A DNA stretch of 5,769 nt from Bacteroidales bacterium (GTDB lineage Bacteria; Bacteroidota; Bacteroidia; Bacteroidales; ML635J-15). The notes beneath the pieces are model-generated. The model was not told the DNA's origin and ran no database searches. It saw only the letters and a program-made list of their open reading frames with translations. The stretch spans positions 1-5,769 of the forward strand of contig JAQVPT010000238.1 in the NCBI GenBank assembly GCA_028701945.1. Direction: 5' to 3'. Positions 1 to 5,648 of this stretch are shown in pieces (position 1 is the stretch's first letter; every line of letters starts with the position of its first letter). A program made the position numbers and the translations under genes.

Positions 1-122
1 CACAAAGATAATTGTAAGCTTTCTCAAAATTTGGCTAATAATAAAACCATAAGCACCGTGCCAATCCTTAGACTAACAACTTGTTACGAGCCAGCCAAGA
101 ATAATGCGATGAATAATGCGGG
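1..122 (-). mobile_element. MITE-like element, copy 1 (partial, cut by window edge)
   Basis: This stretch is the reverse complement of 2781-2902 with 4 mismatches in 122 positions and no indels. The mismatches are one at the base matching 2810 and three in the short patch matching 2835-2841. It ends with the terminal repeat ATGAATAATGCGGG at 109-122, next to TTAA at 123-126, the likely target duplication. The remaining 96 bp and the other flank would lie left of the window, so the duplication cannot be confirmed. A 13-bp palindrome, TAACAACTTGTTA, lies at 74-86. No transposase frame is present, so the element is non-autonomous. It separates the adhesin fragment starting at 116 from its native 5' end. 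Confidence 0.85.
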
Positions 123-757
123 TTAAGCTTAATTCAACTAATGAAGGAGAATCATGGATTGATAAAACAGGAATGTATTCTCTTTATCATGCAAATAAGT
201 GGAGCGAAAAAGGAGTTTATTATCCTTATAATCCGGAAGATGAAGTTTTTGACAGCAGAACGAGGGATACAAAGACATTTAGGAACGAAGATGGAACGTT
301 TACTGCTATTTTTTTGGCAGGTGTACATTATAAAGATGAATATGGTAATTGGAGAGATATAGACTTGAGTATTGAAGAAAACTATACCGGCTATTTCCCC
401 GATTATGAATTGTGTAATACAAAAAATAGTTTTCAAATTTATTTTTCAGATAGAATTGAGGATGGCTTTATAATTAAAAAGGATAATAATAGTATTAAGC
501 TTGGATTGAATCCATATATTGAAGTTGTTGAGCATAATGGTAACAAAAACAGGCAAATATTAAGTAGTCCATCAGTAAATAAGATAGACCGAAGAGTGCT
601 ACAGTATAATGATATAATACCAAATCTTGAATTTGAAATGGTAATGTTGCCTTCGGGCGTTGAGTCTGGATATATTTTAAGCAATGCTGATTGGTTGCAG
701 AGCAATCAGGACGAAACTCTTGTTTTTAGTCAGGAGATTGAAATTCCCGAAGGATGA
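116..757 (+). CDS. Adhesin fragment 1: WapA/RHS-like secreted N-terminal region
   Basis: This 213-codon frame opens at an ATG (116-118) inside the terminal repeat of the mobile element. TGA at 110-112 lies just upstream in frame, so this ATG is element-derived, and native coding begins at about 123. Residues 43-64 (FDSRTRDTKTFRNEDGTFTA) and 70-83 (VHYKDEYGNWRDID) resemble the 'R-T-x-NSKTF-x-DG ... VHYKD-x-GxWxxID' segments that open many secreted WapA/RHS-type and DNRLRE-type proteins. No signal peptide is visible, so the true start was upstream. The frame ends at an isolated TGA in Gly-stop-Tyr-Leu context, and the same frame continues open for about 1.5 kb beyond it. The N-terminal family assignment is from remembered motif style, not a search. 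Confidence 0.75.
   Translation: MRVKLNSTNEGESWIDKTGMYSLYHANKWSEKGVYYPYNPEDEVFDSRTRDTKTFRNEDGTFTAIFLAGVHYKDEYGNWRDIDLSIEENYTGYFPDYELCNTKNSFQIYFSDRIEDGFIIKKDNNSIKLGLNPYIEVVEHNGNKNRQILSSPSVNKIDRRVLQYNDIIPNLEFEMVMLPSGVESGYILSNADWLQSNQDETLVFSQEIEIPEG
755..757 (+). other. In-frame TGA nonsense codon within the adhesin frame
   Basis: Before this codon the frame reads ...EIEIPEG and after it YLENEGKRKRRSF..., leading without interruption into the next fragment. Translation before and after is in the same frame (116 and 818 are both 2 mod 3), so no indel is involved. A single G-to-A change from TGG would explain it, since Trp fits 'IPEGWYLENEG'. Trp is encoded by TGG throughout the rest of the gene, so reassignment of TGA is unlikely. 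Confidence 0.8.
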
Positions 758-817
758 TACCTCGAAAATGAAGGTAAAAGAAAAAGGCGTAGTTTTTCTG
801 CTGAATCATTTAACATA

Positions 818-2365
818 ATGATGCCCGATGATAGTGATGGTATTAGGTTTAAACCTGTGGTTGTTTTTGATGGAAAAATTAGCAGAGATGAGGTACTAAA
901 GCAGTGCGAAATCCCTAAAATAACAGATGAAATAAATAACTCAGATAAGCCTGTCCCTGATGAATATAAGGATAGTAAATATATTGCTGAATATAAAGTT
1001 ATTATTGAAGATGGTAAAGCAATTGTTAGTTATGAAATTCCTGTTGCATGGTTAAAAGATACGCGAAGAACTTATCCTGTTTATGTTGATCCAACTGTTG
1101 AGATATTAACTGGCTATACACTGTCTTATTCAACTAATTCGGGTATACCATACAATACATTTTGGCATGACCAACGATATGATTTTCTTGTTCTTGCTTC
1201 GGATCTTACAGCAGTAAGTATTCCTAATGGTGCTGATATCACCGGCATGGGAATGTATTGTTATCAAACTGCAGGGCAGGCAATTTCTAATTTTAGAATA
1301 CGAACATTACCAACTACTGCCACAACAATGACATCTTATGTTACTACAGGTTGGACAGTAAATTATGGTCCCGCTTCAATAGGTACTCCCCTGGGTGGTA
1401 ATTGGTATGATTATACATTTTCAAGTAACTATAGCTTTAATTCTTCAAATAATATTTTGTTTAATGTGTCAAGAGATAACTCTTCATACACAAGCGGTGG
1501 TGGTAATTATCTTCGCGGTACAATATCCAGCAGGGCAGGATACGGATATAGTGATTCAGGATTTACCTGGCCATACGATGGAATGGGTTTTACTACCTAT
1601 GATTATTTACCTTCTATGCGTATAACATATTCTTCAATCGGATGTGGAAATACAAATTCAGGTTCAATATCTCCTTATTGTCAGGCAAATACAGCATCAT
1701 ATTCATCAGGAACTATCCCATATTGGTCATTTTATGCAACAGCAGGGAGGACTTATCATTTTTCGCTTGGCTCTAATTCTGAAGATTCTTATTTGCGATT
1801 ATATGATTCAAATTATTCTCAGCAAACATCTAATGATGATAATGGACCATTTGCCAGTGGAACTCCGGCTTCATTAAGTTGGACATGTTCATCAAGTGGT
1901 ACATATTATATTTCTGCTGCACATTTTTCTTGCAATAATTTTTATAATTCTGGTAGTATGGCATATTGGTACACTACTGCACCTTATGCAAGCAGTGGAG
2001 GAACAATTACTCCAACTACCTCATGGCAAAATCAGGCTTATACTTCAGGAAATGTATATTGGTACAGATTTTCTGCAACATTAAATAATATTTATGATTT
2101 TAGTTTGTGTAGTAATTCGGAGGATTCGTATCTGCGAATATATGATCAACATTGGAATTACATTACGCACAACGATGATAATGGGGCCCATTGTAGTGGT
2201 TTACCGGCCTCCATACAGTGGACATGCCCCTCTACGGGCAACTACATTATTCAAATAAGTAATTATTCTTGCGATGGATTTACCAATTCAGGAGAGTTAG
2301 CATATAGATTATGCACGCCTCCTTGCTCCTACGTCTGTTACTGCCTCCCCATCTACTATATGTAA
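818..2365 (+). CDS. Adhesin fragment 2: end of N-terminal region, beta module, two PPC-like domains
   Basis: The first ATG is at 818, but coding continues in frame from 758, so 818 is probably not a native start. Residues 78-94 (WLKDTRRTYPVYVDPTV) match the closing segment of WapA/RHS-type N-terminal regions ('WLxDxxRxYPVxIDPT'). Residues about 95-273 form a beta-rich, Ser/Thr/Tyr-rich module ending in LPSMRITYSS; it looks like a carbohydrate-binding-style jelly roll, which I cannot name. Residues about 275-390 and 391-500 are two tandem PPC-like (bacterial pre-peptidase C-terminal) domains sharing SNSEDSYLR, NDDNG and the W-T-C ... GxYxI pattern. The authentic frame ends near residue 501. 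The last 14 residues (CSYVCYCLPIYYM) are out-of-frame readthrough after a one-base shift, and the frame stops at TAA/TAG-rich sequence. Confidence 0.8.
   Translation: MMPDDSDGIRFKPVVVFDGKISRDEVLKQCEIPKITDEINNSDKPVPDEYKDSKYIAEYKVIIEDGKAIVSYEIPVAWLKDTRRTYPVYVDPTVEILTGYTLSYSTNSGIPYNTFWHDQRYDFLVLASDLTAVSIPNGADITGMGMYCYQTAGQAISNFRIRTLPTTATTMTSYVTTGWTVNYGPASIGTPLGGNWYDYTFSSNYSFNSSNNILFNVSRDNSSYTSGGGNYLRGTISSRAGYGYSDSGFTWPYDGMGFTTYDYLPSMRITYSSIGCGNTNSGSISPYCQANTASYSSGTIPYWSFYATAGRTYHFSLGSNSEDSYLRLYDSNYSQQTSNDDNGPFASGTPASLSWTCSSSGTYYISAAHFSCNNFYNSGSMAYWYTTAPYASSGGTITPTTSWQNQAYTSGNVYWYRFSATLNNIYDFSLCSNSEDSYLRIYDQHWNYITHNDDNGAHCSGLPASIQWTCPSTGNYIIQISNYSCDGFTNSGELAYRLCTPPCSYVCYCLPIYYM
1640..2320 (+). 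repeat. Two tandem PPC-like domain repeats
   Basis: The units are about 1640-1987 and 1988-2320. Both contain Y-W-[SY]-[FR]-[YF] near the start, then SNSEDSYLR-[LI]-YD, then NDDNG, then [LI]-x-WTC, G-x-Y-x-I, and a final F-x-NSG-x-[ML]-AY. This is a protein-level duplication. The DNA has diverged, for example tctgaagattcttatttgcg against tcggaggattcgtatctgcg. Such domains are usually found in secreted proteins. Their function here, by inference, is as spacers or ligand-binding modules. Confidence 0.7.
2318..2326 (+). other. One-base frameshift in the adhesin gene
   Basis: Upstream, the frame encodes ...AYRLCTPP. Downstream, the +1-shifted frame encodes LAPTSVTASPSTIC..., a textbook start to a Bacteroidota Ig-like module. 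Deleting one T from the CCTCCTTGCTCCT run restores CTPPAPTSVTAS. The shift could be a real indel or a base-calling error in this pyrimidine-rich run. Confidence 0.75.
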
Positions 2366-2819
2366 TAGTAGCTCCAGTAACCTAAATGCAACATCTACAG
2401 GAAATATTATCAACTGGTACACATCATCTTCCGGAGGTACTTCAATAGGTTCGAGCTCGAGTGGTGAGAATTTTTCTGTTAGCCCGTCTTCTACTACTAC
2501 ATATTATGCAGAGAGTGAAAGCCAAACCGAGATAAATATTGCCACGAGTGCAACAGTATCTCATTCGGGAGGAGGTGATAATAGTACAGGTTATGGTCCT
2601 AGCAACTATAATGATGGTGTAATACCTGCTTATGGGAGTACTCCATGGGGATGGACATCAACAGGTGGTTGGATTGAATTCTCATGGTCAAGCACACAAT
2701 CAATAAGTGCAGTAAAATTCTTCAAAGATAACAGACCAATGACATCTTGTACATTCCAATATTGGAATGGATCGAGTTATCCCGCATTATTCATCGCATT
2801 ATTCTTGGCAGGCTCGTAA
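2322..2819 (+). CDS. Adhesin fragment 3: Ig-like domain plus N-terminal half of a discoidin-like domain
   Basis: This 165-codon open frame has no usable start and is in frame with the fragment beginning after the element. Codons 3-65 are an Ig-like module with the familiar layout PTSVTASPSTIC, INWYTSSSGGTSIGS, FSVSPSSTTTYYAES. Codons about 68-153 begin an F5/8 type C (discoidin)-like domain. Its features are ATSATVSHSGGGDN, the YNDGV segment, GGWIEFSW (the 'WIeldlg'-like strand), ISAVKFF and the YWNGSSY strand. Native coding ends at Tyr 2778-2780. The last 12 codons (PALFIALFLAGS) and the TAA at 2817-2819 belong to the inserted element. It is unlikely to be translated on its own. Confidence 0.75.
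   Translation, partial: LAPTSVTASPSTICNSSSSNLNATSTGNIINWYTSSSGGTSIGSSSSGENFSVSPSSTTTYYAESESQTEINIATSATVSHSGGGDNSTGYGPSNYNDGVIPAYGSTPWGWTSTGGWIEFSWSSTQSISAVKFFKDNRPMTSCTFQYWNGSSYPALFIALFLAGS
2777..2780. repeat. Target-site duplication, left copy (TTAT)
   Basis: TTAT immediately precedes the first base of the terminal repeat CCCGCATT and is repeated directly after the far terminal repeat at 2999-3002. Keeping only one copy restores the host reading frame. Confidence 0.8.
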
Positions 2820-2998
2820 CAAGTTGTTAGTCTGTGGTTTGGCACGGTGCTTATGGTTTTATTATTAGCCAAATTTTGAGAAAGCTTACAATTATCTTTG
2901 TGCATCTGCTTCGTTGCAAAACTCTTGAAATATAAGGATATATCTGCAAGTTTCGACGCCTACCAGCTACACAAAGCTAATCGTATGAATAATGCGGG
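2781..2998 (+). mobile_element. MITE-like element, copy 2 (complete, 218 bp)
   Basis: The element begins CCCGCATTATTCAT and ends ATGAATAATGCGGG, a perfect 14-bp terminal inverted repeat that continues imperfectly inward. It is flanked by TTAT on both sides. The left end also holds an imperfect 12-bp tandem repeat (CGCATTATTC, 2783-2792 and 2795-2804), and a 13-bp palindrome lies at 2817-2829. In the host frame it contains TAA at 2817 and TGA at 2877. It carries no transposase, so it must be mobilised by a partner element with matching ends. The 4-bp duplication and CC-starting ends would be compatible with IS1380-type mobilisation, but that is a guess. Excision of 222 bp (element plus one TTAT) joins WNGSSY to VNFYTYSN in frame within a discoidin-like domain. 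Confidence 0.88.
2876..2900 (+). promoter_or_regulatory. Possible outward-facing Bacteroidota-type promoter inside the element
   Basis: TATCTTTG at 2893-2900 matches the Bacteroidota -7 consensus TAnnTTTG exactly. A TTG lies upstream at 2876-2878, but the gap of 14 bp is shorter than the usual -33/-7 spacing, so the match is partial. It points towards the in-frame ATG at 2985 and could transcribe the downstream adhesin fragment. The same box in copy 1 would point out of the window. Chance occurrence in AT-rich DNA is quite possible. Confidence 0.25.
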
Positions 2999-5648
2999 TT
3001 ATGTTAATTTCTATACATATAGTAATAGCAGTACTGAGCATTATGTTGAGTTTACCGAAATATCAACCACAAGCATAAGATTTTATAATATTGGTGGGAG
3101 TTCTAATCCAAATTTTAGAGAAATAGAAGTTTATTCAAATCTTTCAGGATGTCCCAGTATTACTCGAACACCGGTTACTGTAAATGTAGATAATACTAGT
3201 CCAACTTACGGAGGGTATGCTAATGTTTCAGGTTATCAGTACTACGATGGTACATCGTATTGGGTAAAGGGGGGTAATGTTCTTACTGTTGATATTACTC
3301 ACAGCGATAATGTAAGCGTTTGGCGACAATACTTCGGGTTTAATCATAATAATTGTACTCCAAATAATTGTGGGGGTGCTCCCGATGAAATCAAATCTTA
3401 CACTACTATGGGAAGTTTTGCCGATTGGTTGGCTAATGATTCCTATTTGAATATAACTAATGCTAGTGTAGTTGGCGGGGCATGGGGTTCTACGACTATT
3501 ACAAACAGGTGGTCAACAACATTTGCTTCAAGTTGTCCTGATTGGGATTGGTATATGTACACATATTTGTATGACTGGTGTTCGAAGGGGGTTGGCTATA
3601 CGGCTTTAGGTAAATGGGTAAAGGTTGATAATACAGCACCTACCCACGACGAAGTTACAGTAAATAACTCGTGTTGGGCAACTGATGGATCAAATACATA
3701 CACAATAACAATAAAATCAACTGAACCTAGAAGCGGATTTGGTGGTAGTTACGGTATGATGGCTCTTGTTAATTATAATTTGGGTGAACCATTAGCTGGT
3801 GGCTATTTCGCTTGGCACCCAACTTCTTATGTCTATTCTGATGATCAGATGGCTTGTTCCGGTGGTGGTTATGTTTCTAAAGCTTCTACATGGGGTGGAG
3901 CCCGTATTGATTTAGTTAGTGCTACTACTTCGGTAAGTGGAAGTCAACGCACTGTTACTTTTACTGTTAGACCTCATTCAGATTATCTTGAAAGAGATGG
4001 TGATAATAAGATATCAATGTACACATCTGATAATTGTTCTAATAATGCAGGCTGGACATTATTTGATGTTAATTTTACTACAACAAGAGTGCCTTCGGCT
4101 CCCACAGGTGCAACTACAATCTGTGTGGGAGGTTCGGCTACTCTTACAAGAGGTAATACCCCTCCAACAGGTGTAACCTATTATTGGCAAACCTCACCAA
4201 GTGGTACAAGTACTAGTATTGGTTCAGGTGCTACTTTAGTTGTGTCTCCAGGCTCTACAACTACTTATTACTTAAGACCTTATTCCTCTTCAGGATGTTG
4301 GGGACAGGCTTCATCAGGAGTTACAGTTTCTGTTGTAAAGCTACCTACTACTGCCAATGCCGGCCCTGATCAGACTGGTGCTTCCACATGCGGATTAACA
4401 ACAGTAACTTTAGCAGGTAATGATCCGGAAATAGGAACAGGCTCTTGGTCTATTGTTAGTGGTACTGGAGGAGGATTTGCAAACTCATCGCAACACAATA
4501 CAACCTTTACAGGTACAGCAGGCTCAACATATACCTTACGATGGACTATTAGTAACAGTCCATGTAACTCATCTTCCGATGATGTTGTTATTACATTCAA
4601 TCAAAGCCCAACTCCAGCCGATGCTGGTACAGACCAATATATATGTGGAACAAGCACATCTTTGGAAGCAAATACACCCACCATCGGAATAGGAACATGG
4701 AGTATAGTAACAGGCGAAAACGGCACTATAAGTAATACCTCAAACCCATCATCTACTTTTACTGGTGTTGTAGGAAATGTTTATACTTTAAAGTGGACTA
4801 TATCTAATTCGATTTGTCCTGATTCAGAGGATTATATATTAATATCTCTAAACAACAATCCATCTGTTTCGGTTACAGGAGCATCTACTATTTGTAGCGG
4901 ATTAACTGCAACTTTAAGAGCATTTGGCGAAAACCCAGTAGGAATTATGTCATATCAATGGCAATATTATAATGGGGACTCGTGGGTTGACATTGGAACA
5001 AACAATCATACATTAATAACACAAGCATTAACTTCTACCACTAATTTTAGATGTTTATATAACAGCACTGGAATAGGGTGTTCTTCAGCAATATCTAATG
5101 AAGTAACAATAACTGTAAACACACCAAATTCCTCTGAATTAGTATCTGATGATTATGTATGGACAGGTGCAATCAGTAACGACTGGAACAATCCTTCTAA
5201 CTGGATAGTTTTTAATGGAACCGATTTTTATATTCCAACAGTAGTTCCATCCACTTCAAATGATGTTTTATTTACAACCTATGGTAGTAATTGTGGTAGT
5301 TCTACCCCTGTAATTTCTTCAGCATTCGGAAGTTGTCGTAATTTTGACAATGAATCCGGTCATACAGTAGAAATGTCGAATGGGCAAACCTTAACTGTAG
5401 CTGGTAATTGGAATAATATGGGAACTTTCAACGCAGGTAATGGAAAAGTTTTGTTTTCAAGTAATTCTCAGCAACATGTCAATACAAACAGTAGTTCCTT
5501 TTATAATATTGAATTCAATAATAATTCAATTAGTGATGCCAGCATTATTATAAATGATGAATTATTTATAAATGGCAATGCTGTTTTTGCAAATGGAGTT
5601 GTTGTTTTTTCAGGAGGAGGTTCGCTTACTTTTGGCAGTTCGGGGTAG
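2985..5648 (+). CDS. Adhesin fragment 4: discoidin-like C-half, Ig/PKD-like repeats, C-terminal beta region
   Basis: The frame is open from 2880, inside the element. The only plausible new start is ATG 2985-2987 in the terminal repeat, and native coding resumes at Val 3003. In order, the modules are as follows. The discoidin-like C-half runs to REIEVYS (about 3137). Two modules open with VNVDNTSPT (3180) and VKVDNTAPT (3618). An Ig-like domain follows (about 4089-4337, APTGATTICVGGSATLT). Two PKD-like repeats span 4347-4601 and 4608-4850, and another Ig-like domain lies at about 4860-5120. The final segment starts at 5160 with WTGAISNDWNNPSNW and has N-rich beta repeats. It stops at TAG 5646-5648 without a type IX sorting domain, apparently because foreign DNA begins there. 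The product is extracellular by composition, but a fragment lacking a signal peptide would not be exported. Confidence 0.75.
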   Translation: MNNAGYVNFYTYSNSSTEHYVEFTEISTTSIRFYNIGGSSNPNFREIEVYSNLSGCPSITRTPVTVNVDNTSPTYGGYANVSGYQYYDGTSYWVKGGNVLTVDITHSDNVSVWRQYFGFNHNNCTPNNCGGAPDEIKSYTTMGSFADWLANDSYLNITNASVVGGAWGSTTITNRWSTTFASSCPDWDWYMYTYLYDWCSKGVGYTALGKWVKVDNTAPTHDEVTVNNSCWATDGSNTYTITIKSTEPRSGFGGSYGMMALVNYNLGEPLAGGYFAWHPTSYVYSDDQMACSGGGYVSKASTWGGARIDLVSATTSVSGSQRTVTFTVRPHSDYLERDGDNKISMYTSDNCSNNAGWTLFDVNFTTTRVPSAPTGATTICVGGSATLTRGNTPPTGVTYYWQTSPSGTSTSIGSGATLVVSPGSTTTYYLRPYSSSGCWGQASSGVTVSVVKLPTTANAGPDQTGASTCGLTTVTLAGNDPEIGTGSWSIVSGTGGGFANSSQHNTTFTGTAGSTYTLRWTISNSPCNSSSDDVVITFNQSPTPADAGTDQYICGTSTSLEANTPTIGIGTWSIVTGENGTISNTSNPSSTFTGVVGNVYTLKWTISNSICPDSEDYILISLNNNPSVSVTGASTICSGLTATLRAFGENPVGIMSYQWQYYNGDSWVDIGTNNHTLITQALTSTTNFRCLYNSTGIGCSSAISNEVTITVNTPNSSELVSDDYVWTGAISNDWNNPSNWIVFNGTDFYIPTVVPSTSNDVLFTTYGSNCGSSTPVISSAFGSCRNFDNESGHTVEMSNGQTLTVAGNWNNMGTFNAGNGKVLFSSNSQQHVNTNSSSFYNIEFNNNSISDASIIINDELFINGNAVFANGVVVFSGGGSLTFGSSG
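2999..3002. repeat. Target-site duplication, right copy (TTAT)
   Basis: TTAT directly follows the terminal repeat ...AATGCGGG and matches 2777-2780. The following GTTAATTTC encodes VNF, the continuation of the discoidin-like strand. Confidence 0.8.
4347..4850 (+). repeat. Two tandem PKD-like repeats
   Basis: The units are about 4347-4601 and 4608-4850. Each reads A-[NG]/A-DAG-type opening followed by AG[PT]DQ, then LAGNDPEIGTGSWSIVSG or LEANTPTIGIGTWSIVTG, then TFTG, G-x-x-YTL-[RK]-WTISNS, and an acidic D[DY] strand. This pattern is common in Bacteroidota secreted proteins that also carry Ig-like domains. It is recognised from style, without a profile search. Confidence 0.7.

Larger units (their letters stand above)
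123..5645 (+). pseudogene. Giant multidomain surface adhesin-like gene, broken by five lesions
   Basis: Four collinear + strand reading-frame segments make one protein. The segments are 116-757, 758 to about 2323, about 2322-2780, and 3003 to about 5645. The first two share a frame and are split only by TGA at 755-757. The second and third are joined by a one-base shift near 2318-2326. The third and fourth share a frame and rejoin when the 218-bp element plus one TTAT is removed. The conceptual product has about 1,765 residues in the window and consists of extracellular modules: WapA/RHS-like N-terminal region, PPC-like, Ig-like, discoidin-like and PKD-like domains. The likely role, by inference, is a secreted or cell-surface adhesin or binding protein. 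There is no signal peptide in the window, because the 5' end lies beyond the left element. There is no type IX secretion C-terminal domain either, because the 3' end runs into foreign DNA. The single-base lesions could be sequencing errors; the insertions look real. Confidence 0.8.

Noticed and set aside
1..122. Repeat with TAAC...GTTA motifs as an integron attC site
   Set aside because: The TAACAACTTGTTA palindrome is internal. The repeat has transposon-style terminal inverted repeats and a 4-bp target duplication, and it interrupts one gene rather than lying between cassettes.
152..705. Minus-strand ORFs 152-436 and 439-705
   Set aside because: They are antisense shadows of a clearly protein-like + strand frame, and their peptides lack domain features.
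755..757. Alternative genetic code with TGA read as Trp
   Set aside because: TGG is used for Trp throughout the adhesin, only one in-frame TGA occurs in native coding sequence, and a frameshift nearby argues for ordinary decay or error.
2898..2984. TTG at 2898 as the true start of the downstream protein
   Set aside because: It lies inside the inserted element. The 35 residues it would add are element sequence, and native homology-like sequence begins only at 3003.
1..3002. The two repeats as ends of a composite transposon carrying 123-2780
   Set aside because: Copy 2 has its own TTAT duplication and interrupts the same gene that runs on both sides, so the copies are independent insertions into one gene.
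4370..4600. Minus-strand ORF 4370-4600 and + strand ORFs 3937-4176 and 4453-4692
   Set aside because: They overlap well-formed Ig/PKD-like modules of the adhesin in other frames. Their low-complexity compositions are typical of shadow frames.
1640..4850. CRISPR array or DNA-level tandem repeat
   Set aside because: Repeats are at protein-domain level (about 80-115 residues) with diverged DNA; no short regularly spaced direct repeats are seen.
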